From contig NZ_JAHBGD010000024.1 in NCBI RefSeq assembly GCF_018390605.1, positions 496,001 through 560,000 of the forward strand: 64,000 bases of DNA. The letters are read 5' to 3'. Within the stretch, counting starts at the first letter, position 1, and each line of letters opens with the position of its first letter. Positions 1 through 8,650 of this stretch are shown here, in pieces. A program made the position numbers and the translations under genes. The notes under the pieces are model-generated. The model made no database searches. It was not told the origin of the DNA and saw only the letters and a program-made list of their open reading frames with translations. The DNA comes from Ancylobacter defluvii. GTDB taxonomy: Bacteria; Pseudomonadota; Alphaproteobacteria; Rhizobiales; Xanthobacteraceae.

Positions 1-317
1 CGTTTCTACCCCTTTTAGATAAGATTTTTTTTGACCGACATCAAGAACATTCGAATTTGAAACACCTTTCGGCGGCCGGCGACATGTGTTGTCGCTTTTA
101 ATCGTCCGAAACACCGCCTACTCAACTGATTGTGTTCGACCGAACCGCCACCGGCTGCACAGTCACCCTATCGATATAGCCTATCCTCGACGGACTTTTC
201 ATGAAATTCCGGCAAGGTAGCACTGCCTAGGTTGCAGAAGCCGGCGGATCGACCGCACAGGCTTGAAGACCGCGGTGCCGGCGCTTATTTCAAGGCGGTT
301 CAGCAGGAATTTCCAAA
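1..317. other. Intergenic region before msrB
   Basis: This stretch upstream of msrB holds no convincing gene. The first 60 bases are A/T-rich with a T-run, unlike the rest of the window, so a promoter or the end of a neighbouring unit could lie here. I cannot assign -35/-10 elements with confidence. An AGGA Shine-Dalgarno-like sequence about 10 nt before position 318 serves msrB. Confidence 0.5.
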
Positions 318-770
318 ATGGTCGATACCGCCCGCCGGCCCAAGGTTGTGAAGACGGAGGCCGAATGGCGCGCCCTGCTCACACCCGAGCAGTTCCGCGT
401 CACCCGCGGCCACGGCACCGAATGCGCCTTCACCGGACCGCATCTGTCGCAGAAGGAAGCCGGCACCTATAGCTGCGTGTGCTGTGGCGAGCCGCTGTTC
501 CACTCCGCGGCGAAGTTCGAATCCGGTACTGGCTGGCCAAGCTTCTTCCAGCCGGTCTCCAAGGACGCGGTCACCGCCATCCACGATCACTCACATGGCA
601 TGCACCGCATCGAGGTCCGCTGCGCCAGCTGCGACGCGCATCTCGGCCACGTTTTTCCGGACGGCCCGCGCCCGACCGGCCTGCGCTACTGCATGAACGG
701 CGTCGCCATGAACTTCCAGGCCGACAGCGACACCGGATCCGCCGGAAGCGAGCCCGCCGGTGAGCGCTGA
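318..770 (+). CDS. msrB: Peptide-methionine (R)-S-oxide reductase MsrB
   Basis: MsrB reduces methionine-R-sulfoxide in proteins and so repairs oxidative damage in the cytoplasm. The 150-residue protein has the full family pattern. Two CxxC pairs (Cys53/Cys56 and Cys102/Cys105) should bind structural zinc, the substrate-site motif SGTGWPSF lies near residue 70, and the catalytic Cys125 sits in RYCMNG. No signal peptide is seen. An AGGA sequence precedes the ATG. The last 11 bases overlap the start of the oligopeptidase B gene in another frame, so the two are probably translationally coupled. The pairing suggests linked handling of damaged proteins and peptides, which is inference. Confidence 0.95.
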   Translation: MVDTARRPKVVKTEAEWRALLTPEQFRVTRGHGTECAFTGPHLSQKEAGTYSCVCCGEPLFHSAAKFESGTGWPSFFQPVSKDAVTAIHDHSHGMHRIEVRCASCDAHLGHVFPDGPRPTGLRYCMNGVAMNFQADSDTGSAGSEPAGER

Positions 771-2868
771 CATCCCGGCGAAGCCTCCCCACGCTCCTCT
801 TGTCCGCCAGTTCCACGGCGAAACGCTGGTCGATCCCTTTGCCTGGCTGCGCGCCGACAATTGGCGCGACGTCATGCGCGACCCCTCCGTGCTGGCGCCC
901 GACATCCGTGCGCATCTGGAAGCGGAGAACCGGGCGGCCGACGCCTGGTTCGCTCCGCAGGCGCCGCTGTGCCGGACGCTGGTCAAGGAGATGCGCGGAC
1001 GGATCAAGGAAGACGATTCCTCCGTCCCCTCGCCCGACGGTCCCTTCGCCTATTACATGCGCTTCCGCGAGGGCGGCCAGCACCCGCTCTATTGCCGGAT
1101 TCCGACCGGCGGCGGGGATGAGCAGCTGCTGCTCGACGGCGATGCGCTTGGACAGACCCTGGCCTATTTCAGCTTCGGCGACATCCAGCCCTCGCCTGAC
1201 CACCGCTTGATCGCGTGGACCGCCGATAGTGCCGGCTCGGAATATTACGCGCTGCGCCTGCGCGACAGCACCTCGGGCATCGACTTGCCGGACGCCATCG
1301 AGGAAACCACCGGCGACGTCTTATGGAGCGCCGACGGTCGCCATGTCTTCTATATCCGCCGCGACGCCGAGCACCGGCCGAGCTTCGTCTACCGCCACGC
1401 GCTCGGCAGCGAGCCGTCCGCCGACGTGCTCGTCTATGAGGAGCCGGACAAGGGCTTCTTCGTCTCGCTGGGCCGCACCCAGTCCGAGCGCTTCGGGCTG
1501 ATCTCCTGCGGCGACCACGACACCAGCGAGGTACATCTGCTCGATCTCGCCGCGCCGCTCGCCCCGCCGCGCCTCGTCGAGCCGCGCAGCCCCGGCATGC
1601 GCTACAGCGTCGAGCACCACCCGGATCTCGCCGGTGTGGAAACGCTGGTGCTGCTCACCAATGCCGGCGGCGCCGAAGATTTCAAGATCGTCGCCACTCC
1701 CCTCGCCACGCCCGGCCGGGCAAGCTGGCGCGACCTCGTGCCGCACGAATCCGGCCGGCTGATCCTGTCGCATAGCGTCTTCCGCGGCCATCTGGTGCGG
1801 CTGGAGCGCGAGGACGGGCTGCCGCGCCTGGTTGTCCGCACCCTCGCCGATGGCGCCGAGCACATCGTCGCCTTCGAGGAACAGGCCTACTCGCTTGGCC
1901 TCGACCCCGGCCATGGCTTCGACAAGACCCTTATACGCTTCACCTATTCCTCGATGACCACGCCGAGCGAGGTGTGGGACTACGACATCGCCTCGCGCGA
2001 GCGCGTGCTGCGCAAGCGGCAGGAGGTGCCTTCCGGCCACGATCCGGCGCGCTATGTCACCCGGCGGCTGATGGCGGTGGCGGAAGATGGCGCGCGCGTG
2101 CCGGTATCGCTGCTGTTCTCCCGCGACACCCCGCTCGACGGCAGCGCACCATGCCTGCTCTATGGCTATGGCGCCTACGGCATCTCGATTCCCGCCGGCT
2201 TCTCGACCTCGCGCCTGTCGCTGGTCGACCGTGGCTTCGTCTATGCCATCGCGCATATACGCGGCGGCACCGAGAAGGGCTGGCGCTGGTATCTCGACGG
2301 CAAGCTCACGAAAAAGACCAATAGCTTCCACGACTTCATCGCCGTGGCCGACCATCTCGCGCAGGCGGGGATCGTCGCCGCCGATCGCATCGTCGCCCAT
2401 GGCGGCTCGGCGGGCGGCATGCTGATGGGCGCGGTCGCCAATCTGCGGCCGGAACGCTTTGCCGGCATCGTGGCGGAGGTGCCGTTCGTCGACGTGCTCA
2501 ACACCATGCTCGACGACACCCTGCCACTGACCCCGCCGGAATGGCCGGAATGGGGCAACCCGATCACCGACGAGCAGGCCTTCCGCTTCATCCGCGCCTA
2601 TTCGCCCTATGACAACGTGGCGGCAAAGGACTATCCGGCGATCCTGGCGCTGGCCGGCCTCACCGACCCGCGCGTCACCTATTGGGAGCCGGCGAAATGG
2701 GTGGCGAAGCTGCGCGCCACCCGCACCAACGACGCGCCGTTGGTGCTGAAGACCAATATGGATGCCGGCCATGGCGGCGCCGCCGGTCGCTTCGACCGGC
2801 TGGAGGAGACCGCCCTGGTCTACGCCTTCGCGCTCGCCGCGGCGAAACTGCCGGAAGCTACCGACTAA
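760..2868 (+). CDS. ptrB: Oligopeptidase B (S9A prolyl oligopeptidase family)
   Basis: Oligopeptidase B is a cytosolic serine peptidase that cuts after basic residues in short peptides. The 702-residue protein has the normal family length, with an N-terminal beta-propeller part (roughly residues 70-410) and a C-terminal alpha/beta-hydrolase part. The triad is visible: Ser550 in GGSAGGM, Asp636 in GLTDPRV and His671 in DAGHGG. The start is a GTG inside the end of msrB, overlapping it by 11 bases. No other start fits the conserved N-terminus ([13 protein letters not shown]) better. A hairpin that can act as terminator follows. Confidence 0.93.
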   Translation: MSADIPAKPPHAPLVRQFHGETLVDPFAWLRADNWRDVMRDPSVLAPDIRAHLEAENRAADAWFAPQAPLCRTLVKEMRGRIKEDDSSVPSPDGPFAYYMRFREGGQHPLYCRIPTGGGDEQLLLDGDALGQTLAYFSFGDIQPSPDHRLIAWTADSAGSEYYALRLRDSTSGIDLPDAIEETTGDVLWSADGRHVFYIRRDAEHRPSFVYRHALGSEPSADVLVYEEPDKGFFVSLGRTQSERFGLISCGDHDTSEVHLLDLAAPLAPPRLVEPRSPGMRYSVEHHPDLAGVETLVLLTNAGGAEDFKIVATPLATPGRASWRDLVPHESGRLILSHSVFRGHLVRLEREDGLPRLVVRTLADGAEHIVAFEEQAYSLGLDPGHGFDKTLIRFTYSSMTTPSEVWDYDIASRERVLRKRQEVPSGHDPARYVTRRLMAVAEDGARVPVSLLFSRDTPLDGSAPCLLYGYGAYGISIPAGFSTSRLSLVDRGFVYAIAHIRGGTEKGWRWYLDGKLTKKTNSFHDFIAVADHLAQAGIVAADRIVAHGGSAGGMLMGAVANLRPERFAGIVAEVPFVDVLNTMLDDTLPLTPPEWPEWGNPITDEQAFRFIRAYSPYDNVAAKDYPAILALAGLTDPRVTYWEPAKWVAKLRATRTNDAPLVLKTNMDAGHGGAAGRFDRLEETALVYAFALAAAKLPEATD

Positions 2869-2872
2869 CGAA

Positions 2873-2904
2873 AAGGGCGCCGCGGCTCTCGCCATGGCGC
2901 CCTT
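2873..2904. terminator. Hairpin terminator between convergent genes
   Basis: A 9-bp perfect stem (AAGGGCGCC at 2873-2881 with GGCGCCCTT at 2896-2904) lies between the converging ends of ptrB and the membrane-anchored protein gene. On the minus strand it is followed by four T residues, so it probably ends transcription at least in that direction. Confidence 0.6.
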
Positions 2905-2931
2905 GCCGGCATCGTCTTGTCGCGGCCCGGC

Positions 2932-4008
2932 TCAGCCCTGGTTGGCGCCCGAGACATGGTTGCGCAGATCCTGCAGCGAGGCGAAACGCAGCGTGCCGTC
3001 CGGCAGCTCGGCCTCGATGGAGCCGTCCGAGAACAGCTTGTAGGCCATGCCGCCGATCACGCCCGCCTTGAGCACGGTGATCGCCGGCGCCTCGCCCGGT
3101 GCCTCCTCGGCGAGATCGGAGACATGCAGGAACGCCGGCGGTGCGCCGGGGCCCTCATCGGCGTCGATGGCCGCGTGGGGCGGCTCCGGCGACGCGGGAG
3201 TAGCCGCCGGCTCGGCAGGCCGGGCCTCGACGAATTTCGGCTCATCCGGGCGCCGTTCCGGCATGCGGAGCTCGGTAGCCTTCGGGTCGCGCGCCGGAGG
3301 CGAAGGCGGCTTGGGCGCCGCCTTGGGCGCGTCGGCCGCCTTTGCCTCGACCGGCGACTTCGGCAGGACGGGCGGCTTGAATTCTGCGGCCCCCGGCCGG
3401 GAATCCTCCGGAAGTGGCTCCGGCTCGAGCAGCTCGGACAGTTCGAAAGGCGGCAGTTCCAGGCTTTCCGCCGCCGGCTCGCTAAACGCAGATGCCGGCT
3501 CAGGCTCGGGCTCGACCGCCTCGGGTTCCGGCCCACGCTTGCGGCGGAACCAGGATGGCAGAGCCCCGGACAGTCCCCTGGCCGCCGGCTCGGCAACCGG
3601 GGCCGGCGGTTCGGCGGGCGGCTCGAAGGCCGCGGGTCTGGCCGCCACGGCTTCCGCCTCGGCGTGCCGGGCCGCGACCGGCGCCGGCTCGAAGGCCGCT
3701 GCAGCGGGCAGCGTGGCACTGACGAGCGGCTCATGCGCCGTCCCATGGCCGGCGCCCCCGCGATGCTCGCCCTCATAATACTCCTCCGCCTCGACATGCA
3801 CGACGCCGTCGAGCTTCTGGCCGATATCGACCAGAGCCCGATGGACGAAGCCGAGGGCGAACAGCAGCAATCCTCCGACAAAGCCGACGGTGCCGACGAT
3901 GACGAGCGCGGTCCCGGAAGGTTGTGCCAGGGATTGCACGCCGATCAGTCCGATCACGACGCCGATCGCGCCGACTACCAGACCGATGCCGATGATGATT
4001 GCACCCAT
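2932..4008 (-). CDS. Membrane-anchored protein with long Pro/Ala/Glu-rich region
   Basis: I do not recognise a named family. The protein begins with two hydrophobic segments (about residues 2-25 and 31-54), so it is an inner-membrane hairpin with a large hydrophilic part. Residues about 75-290 are rich in Pro, Ala and Glu and look disordered. The last 60 residues contain a conserved-looking part (AGVIGGMAYKLFSDGSIEAELPDGTLRF is its core region) that resembles short C-terminal domains of alphaproteobacterial hypothetical proteins. A longer reading to 4071 is possible, but the ATG at 4008 has a GGAG sequence 7 nt upstream, so I prefer it (358 residues). It diverges from sodB. The role is unknown. 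Confidence 0.75.
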   Translation of the reverse strand: MGAIIIGIGLVVGAIGVVIGLIGVQSLAQPSGTALVIVGTVGFVGGLLLFALGFVHRALVDIGQKLDGVVHVEAEEYYEGEHRGGAGHGTAHEPLVSATLPAAAAFEPAPVAARHAEAEAVAARPAAFEPPAEPPAPVAEPAARGLSGALPSWFRRKRGPEPEAVEPEPEPASAFSEPAAESLELPPFELSELLEPEPLPEDSRPGAAEFKPPVLPKSPVEAKAADAPKAAPKPPSPPARDPKATELRMPERRPDEPKFVEARPAEPAATPASPEPPHAAIDADEGPGAPPAFLHVSDLAEEAPGEAPAITVLKAGVIGGMAYKLFSDGSIEAELPDGTLRFASLQDLRNHVSGANQG

Positions 4009-4337
4009 AGAAAAACTCCGCCGGGCTGATTCGCGACCAGCCCTCCCTTTATTCAAACTTACGTCGGGCACAGCTTTTACGAAAGCTCGGCACGATTACC
4101 AAGATGCTTTGCTTTCGCGACATTGCCAATTCCGTCGCGACGCCCCCTGCCCGCGTTGTGGAAATTCTTCCCAAGGAAATGCGGGCTCGGCATGGCTTTC
4201 GGTTGTCGCGGGCGCCGGAGCGCCCTATCTAGTCACCGTTGATCTCTTTTCGGTGCGCACGCACCTTTGGGAGGAAGCCGCCCGGAGCCCTGCTGCCGAG
4301 GCGGCAGAGCCGGATTCATATTGCGGAGACAGAGTCG

Positions 4338-4934
4338 ATGTCCTTCACGCTTCCTGATCTGCCCTATTCCTACGATGCCCTTGCGCCGTACATGTCGCGC
4401 GAGACGCTGGAGTATCACCACGACAAGCATCACCTCGCCTATGTGAACAACGGCAACAATCTGCTGAAGGGCACCGAGTTCGAGGGCAAGTCGCTCGAGG
4501 AGATCGTTAAGGGCTCCTACGGCAAGAACCCCGGCCTGTTCAACAATGCCGGCCAGCATTACAACCACCTGCACTTCTGGAACTGGCTGAAGCCCAATGG
4601 CGGCGGCGCCATTCCCGGCGAGCTCGAGAAGAAGATCGTCGAGGATCTCGGCTCGGTGGAGAAGTTCAAGGAAGACTTCATCCAGGCCGGCGTCACCCAG
4701 TTCGGTTCCGGCTGGGCGTGGCTGGCGGTGAAGGACGGCAAGCTTGCCGTGCTGAAGTCGCCGAACGGCGAGAGCCCGCTGATCTCCGGCGCCACCCCGA
4801 TCCTCGGCGTCGACGTGTGGGAGCACTCCTACTACATCGACTACCGCAACCGTCGCCCCGACTATCTGAAGGCGTTCGTCGAGAACCTGGTGAACTGGGA
4901 CTACGTCGCCGAACTCTACGCGAAGGCCGTCTGA
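4338..4934 (+). CDS. sodB: Superoxide dismutase [Fe/Mn]
   Basis: This cytosolic enzyme converts superoxide into hydrogen peroxide and oxygen. The 198-residue protein has the four metal ligands His27, His77, Asp159 (in DVWEHSYY) and His163. The QHYNH arrangement around His77 is the one seen in alphaproteobacterial Fe-type enzymes, though metal choice between Fe and Mn cannot be read for certain. I chose the ATG at 4338, preceded by GGAG, because the conserved N-terminus (TLPDLPYSYDALAPY) begins directly after it; an in-frame extension upstream is not family-like. A strong intrinsic terminator follows. Confidence 0.96.
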   Translation: MSFTLPDLPYSYDALAPYMSRETLEYHHDKHHLAYVNNGNNLLKGTEFEGKSLEEIVKGSYGKNPGLFNNAGQHYNHLHFWNWLKPNGGGAIPGELEKKIVEDLGSVEKFKEDFIQAGVTQFGSGWAWLAVKDGKLAVLKSPNGESPLISGATPILGVDVWEHSYYIDYRNRRPDYLKAFVENLVNWDYVAELYAKAV

Positions 4935-4974
4935 CCCCTGCGCGTCTGACAAGAATGCCAGCCTGACGAGAACG

Positions 4975-5008
4975 AAGGCGTCGGTCCTACCGGACCGGCG
5001 CCTTTTTT
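4975..5008 (+). terminator. Rho-independent terminator after sodB
   Basis: A 13-bp stem with a single G·T pair (4975-4987 with 4992-5004) and a TACC loop runs directly into a six-T tract at 5003-5008. It lies 40 bases after the sodB stop and is a textbook intrinsic terminator. Confidence 0.9.
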
Positions 5009-5062
5009 CATGACCGGTCGTCTTCACCGCCCGGCGCGGCGGTCGCCTTCCCGGTCATCTTG

Positions 5063-5419
5063 TCAGCCGGCATAGGGGCGGCGCGGTCGCGGCTGGTTGC
5101 TGAGCACGCAATAGTCGTTCCAGAAATTATACTGGTAGGTGGAACGCCACTGGTACAGCCAGTTGTCACACACCGCCTTGGACTTGAAGCAGCCCTCCAC
5201 GGTGCGCGTCTGGATGCGCTCCTCGAAGGTGCCCCATTGTCGCTGGCCGGTGAAATGGCCGTACCAGAGCTTCGACGGCGGAATGGACTGCGCCATGGCG
5301 GCACAATCGCCGCCCGGAAAGGCGCCGGTGAATTCATAGGCCACGGCACCGCCGGCCGAGATCGCCATGGCGGCGAAGCCCAGTCCGACGGCGAAGGCCG
5401 GCATCAGCAGCTTATGCAT
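5063..5419 (-). CDS. Small secreted protein with four cysteines
   Basis: I do not recognise the family. The 118-residue product starts with a hydrophobic signal peptide (about residues 1-27, ending near GGAVA) and its mature part contains four cysteines (39, 77, 84 and 104), which would allow two disulfide bonds in the periplasm. It is rich in aromatic residues (YQYNFWNDY). It lies alone between sodB, which converges on it, and the zntB-like gene on the same strand. Confidence 0.7.
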   Translation of the reverse strand: MHKLLMPAFAVGLGFAAMAISAGGAVAYEFTGAFPGGDCAAMAQSIPPSKLWYGHFTGQRQWGTFEERIQTRTVEGCFKSKAVCDNWLYQWRSTYQYNFWNDYCVLSNQPRPRRPYAG

Positions 5420-5480
5420 CTCGCGCCTCGCGCATGCCCCCGCAACGGAACCGCTTCGCCAATATACCCCTGCGTCAGGC

Positions 5481-6467
5481 CTACAGCCAGCGCACCCAGC
5501 GGAACAGCCCCACCATCGCCACGCCCGCGGCGCCGGCGAGCACCGTCACCGTCCAGAAGCCGATGGGGTCCTCGGCGCCGGGTATGCCGCCGACATTCAT
5601 CCCCATCAGGCCGGTGATCAGCGTCAGCGGCGCGAAGATCACCGTCACCGCCGCCAGGATCTGCATGGAGCGGTTCATCTGCTCGGCACGGCGTTCCACC
5701 ATCTGGTCATAGATCACCGCCGCGCGTTCGCGCACCGAATCGAGCTCCTCGGCGAAGCGCGTCACCCGGTCGCCGGCCTCGCGCAGCCGGTTGCGGTCGC
5801 GCACCGTCATCCAGCCGGCGTCTTCCAGCGAGAAATGGTTGAGCGCCTCGCGCTGCGGGGCGATGTAGCGCCGCAGTATGATGGCGACGCGGCGCAGTTC
5901 GGACACACGCTGGCTGAGATTGGTGAGCGTGGCGCTCCAGACATTCTCCTCCAGTTCGTCGGCCTGCTCGGCAAGCGCGGTGATCACCGTGTCCATGCGG
6001 TCGACCAGGCGCAGCGACAGATCGGCGATGAACTCGCCCGGCGTGCGCGGCGCCCGTCCGCGCGCCAGCGCTTCCTCGAAATCGCCGAGGGCGGAGAGCG
6101 GGTAGGTGCGCACTGAGATGATGCGCTTCGGCTCCACCCAGAAGCGGATCGAATGCATCTCGTCCGGCAGCGAGTAGGGCTTGAAGTTGATGCCGCGCAA
6201 ATTGAGGAAGGCGCCGGAATCGAACAGCACGCAACGCGGGCGCGTCTCCTCGGCGGTGAGCGAATCGGCGATGCCCGGCTCGATGCCGGCATCCGTCTGC
6301 AGCCAGGGCTGCTGGCGCCGGTCCATCAGCTGGAGATTGATCCAGATGAACCCCTGCTCGCCGACATCGCAGCCGCCGCGCAGGTCGGCCCAGCCGAGCC
6401 GGCGCGCGCTGCCGGCGCCGTCGAAGGCCCACGCCCCGATCAACCCCTCGCTGTCATAATCCGGCAC
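5481..6467 (-). CDS. zntB: CorA-family zinc transporter ZntB-like
   Basis: ZntB proteins are pentameric inner-membrane channels of the CorA superfamily that move zinc. The 328-residue sequence has a long cytoplasmic N-terminal part with extended helices (about residues 130-265). Two C-terminal membrane helices (about 270-290 and 303-325) are separated by the signature GMNVGGIPG. The Gly after GMNVG and the absence of the CorA YGMNF context favour ZntB over CorA. It may share a transcript with the downstream secreted-protein gene on the same strand. The direction and identity of the transported ion are family inference. Confidence 0.85.
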   Translation of the reverse strand: MPDYDSEGLIGAWAFDGAGSARRLGWADLRGGCDVGEQGFIWINLQLMDRRQQPWLQTDAGIEPGIADSLTAEETRPRCVLFDSGAFLNLRGINFKPYSLPDEMHSIRFWVEPKRIISVRTYPLSALGDFEEALARGRAPRTPGEFIADLSLRLVDRMDTVITALAEQADELEENVWSATLTNLSQRVSELRRVAIILRRYIAPQREALNHFSLEDAGWMTVRDRNRLREAGDRVTRFAEELDSVRERAAVIYDQMVERRAEQMNRSMQILAAVTVIFAPLTLITGLMGMNVGGIPGAEDPIGFWTVTVLAGAAGVAMVGLFRWVRWL

Positions 6468-6640
6468 CGGCCACCTCTCTGCCCACGGGATGAACGCTAG
6501 ATGAATGAACCCGAAGGATTGCGTTCAGTTCGATGAACCTTTTGCAACAGCGGGTTCAGATTGAGTTCGGGAGCGGGGAATTAGTCTCCTCACCATCGAC
6601 AGGCCGATCCCCGGCCGACACCGAGATGCAAGAGGTCGTC

Positions 6641-7015
6641 ATGAGCCGCTTCGCTCACAGTACCAAGATCGCCGCGGTCGCCCTGGCGGGCGTCGCTCTG
6701 GCCAGCGTCCTCCCCACGCCTTCGCAGGCGCGCGATCATCGCAATAATGGCGCCGCCGTCGCTGCCGGCGTGGTCGGCGGCCTCATCGTCGGCGGCCTTG
6801 TCGCCGGGGCGGCCAGCAACGCCTATGGCGGCGGTTATGGTGGTGGCTACTACGCCCCTCCCCCGCCGCCGCGCCGGGCCTATGGCGGCCCGGCCTATGC
6901 CTATGGCCCCGGCTATGGATACCGCCCGCATCGCCCGCGCTGCTGGGTCGAAACCCAGACCTTCTACAATCGCTGGGGCCGCCCCTATGGTCGCGACGTC
7001 GAGGTCTGCCGCTGA
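6641..7015 (+). CDS. Exported Gly/Tyr-rich small protein
   Basis: No function is recognised. The 124-residue protein has a signal peptide (about residues 1-30, ending PSQARD), a glycine-rich hydrophobic stretch (about 37-58, GVVGGLIVGGLVAG), a Gly/Tyr/Pro-rich low-complexity part, and a C-terminal motif ending in CR with two cysteines. This build is common among rhizobial secreted or outer-membrane-associated small proteins. The ATG at 6641 has AGAGG 5 nt upstream and is followed at once by the signal peptide, so I reject the longer in-frame reading from 6533. A hairpin follows the stop. Confidence 0.75.
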   Translation: MSRFAHSTKIAAVALAGVALASVLPTPSQARDHRNNGAAVAAGVVGGLIVGGLVAGAASNAYGGGYGGGYYAPPPPPRRAYGGPAYAYGPGYGYRPHRPRCWVETQTFYNRWGRPYGRDVEVCR

Positions 7016-7074
7016 ACCGCGTAGGCGCGGCAGGCCACGACCTGCCGCGGCACCTGCCACGTAACGAACTGCCG

Positions 7075-7104
7075 AGAGGGTGACGGAGCGATCCGTCGCC
7101 CTTT
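7075..7104. terminator. Hairpin terminator between convergent genes
   Basis: An 11-bp stem with one G·T pair (7077-7087 with 7092-7102, GCGA loop) is followed by a T/C-rich run. It separates the Gly/Tyr-rich protein gene from the convergent folK. Confidence 0.65.
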
Positions 7105-7109
7105 CCGTT

Positions 7110-7643
7110 TCAGGCCGCATCGGCGACCTGCACGATACCCGAGGTATCGAGCCCGGCCAGGGCATCGCGGATGCTCACGCCGCCGACCGCCAGATCCGGG
7201 GCGATCTCGGCGAGCGGCATAAGGGCAAAGGCGCGTTCCATCATGCGCGGATGCGGAATTTCGAGATCCGGCTCGTCGATCTTCTCGTCGCCATAGAGCA
7301 GGATATCGATGTCGATGGTGCGCGGCCCGAAGCGCACTTCGCGGGTGCGGTCGCGCCCGAAGGCATGCTCGACGCCGAGCAGCATGTGCAACAGCTCGCG
7401 CGCCGAGAGCTCGGTGTCGATGGCGACCACGAGATTGAGATAGGGCCCCTGCGGCACCGGCCCCCAGGGCGGCGTCTCGTAGAGCGACGAGCGCTTCAGG
7501 ATGCTGACGCCGCCGGTGCGCGCGATCAGCCCCACCGCCTTCGCCATGGTCGCCGCCCGGTCGCCGAGATTGGAACCGAGGCAGAGATAGGCGATGTGCC
7601 TCTCGACCTTGCGCGGCCGGCGGATGAAGAATTCATGCGGCAC
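7110..7643 (-). CDS. folK: HPPK, 2-amino-4-hydroxy-6-hydroxymethyldihydropteridine pyrophosphokinase
   Basis: FolK transfers pyrophosphate from ATP to 6-hydroxymethyl-dihydropterin in folate synthesis. The 177-residue protein shows the family features: LCLGSNLGDR near residue 22, SSLYETPPWG near 52, the FGRDR/FGPRTIDIDILLY block near 95-115 that binds ATP and magnesium, and IPHPRM. Its start overlaps the end of folP by 11 bases, so the two are almost certainly one translationally coupled operon. The folB gene that often sits between them in relatives is absent here. Confidence 0.96.
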   Translation of the reverse strand: MPHEFFIRRPRKVERHIAYLCLGSNLGDRAATMAKAVGLIARTGGVSILKRSSLYETPPWGPVPQGPYLNLVVAIDTELSARELLHMLLGVEHAFGRDRTREVRFGPRTIDIDILLYGDEKIDEPDLEIPHPRMMERAFALMPLAEIAPDLAVGGVSIRDALAGLDTSGIVQVADAA

Positions 7644-8499
7644 CCTTGATCGCCTCCGTCACGCGCGCCGCCTGGACATGCTCGGCCACGTCATGGACGC
7701 GGATGATCGCGCAGCCGGCCATGATGCCGATCACGTTCGAGGCGATGGTGCCAGGCAGCCGCTCGGCCGGCGTCGCCACCACCACCTTGCCGATCAGCGA
7801 CTTGCGCGAGGTGCCGAGCAGCAGCGGGAAGCCGAGCCGGGCAAGGTCGCCCAGATGCGCCAGCGCGGTGAGGTTCTGCTCGAAGCTCTTGCCGAAGCCG
7901 ATGCCGGGATCGAGGCTGATGCGGTCGGAACGGATGCCCGCCCGCGCCGCCCGCTCCAGCGCCGTCTCGAAGAAAGCGAGCATGTCGGCGACGATATCGA
8001 TCGCCGGATCGACGCTCGCCCGGTTGTGCATCACCACCACGCCCGCCTCGAAGGCGGCGGCGACGCGCGCCATCTCCGGATCGCCCATCAGGCCCCAGAT
8101 GTCGTTTACGATGTGGGCGCCGGCATTGAGCGCCGCCTCGGCGACCCGCGCCTTCTGGGTGTCGACCGACACCGGCACGCCGAGCCCGACGATTTCGGCC
8201 AGCACCGGCAACACGCGGCGCATCTCCTCCTCGACGGCGACTGGCGTATGGCCGGGCCGGGTCGATTCGCCGCCAATGTCGAGGATATCGGCCCCATCGG
8301 CCACCAGCCTGGCCGCATTGGTCACCGCATCGTCCAGCACGGCGCTGCGCCCGCCATCGGAAAACGAGTCCGGCGTGACGTTGAGAATGCCCATGATCAG
8401 TGTGCGGCCGGCATAGTCCAGCCGCCGGCCGCGGGCGTCGAAGACCGCATGGGCCGGAGGCGAAAGGAGTGTTTCGGATGCGCTCGGTGGGGCGGACAT
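7633..8499 (-). CDS. folP: Dihydropteroate synthase
   Basis: FolP condenses p-aminobenzoate with the pyrophosphorylated pterin made by FolK and is the sulfonamide target. The TIM-barrel protein contains both signatures: GILNVTPDSFSDGG (about residues 37-50) and DIGGESTRPG (about 73-82). A conserved DPGIGFGKS and the C-terminal RVHDV are also present. I start it at 8499 (288 residues); an ATG five codons upstream has its GAGG only one or two bases away, which is too close. It is the first gene of a folP-folK unit on the minus strand and is divergent from the HerA-like ATPase gene. Confidence 0.95.
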   Translation of the reverse strand: MSAPPSASETLLSPPAHAVFDARGRRLDYAGRTLIMGILNVTPDSFSDGGRSAVLDDAVTNAARLVADGADILDIGGESTRPGHTPVAVEEEMRRVLPVLAEIVGLGVPVSVDTQKARVAEAALNAGAHIVNDIWGLMGDPEMARVAAAFEAGVVVMHNRASVDPAIDIVADMLAFFETALERAARAGIRSDRISLDPGIGFGKSFEQNLTALAHLGDLARLGFPLLLGTSRKSLIGKVVVATPAERLPGTIASNVIGIMAGCAIIRVHDVAEHVQAARVTEAIKGAA

Positions 8500-8650
8500 G
8501 GCTGGCTCTCGCATTTCCTCTCAAATTGCGCGCCGCGCCGGCGAAAGCAAGGCATCGGCGAGCGGCGGCGACAATCTGCGCGGCCCCCGCTTGCCGAACG
8601 CCCCGCCCCCGCGCTCTATAGGCGCCGATGAATCCACACGGGAGACCATC

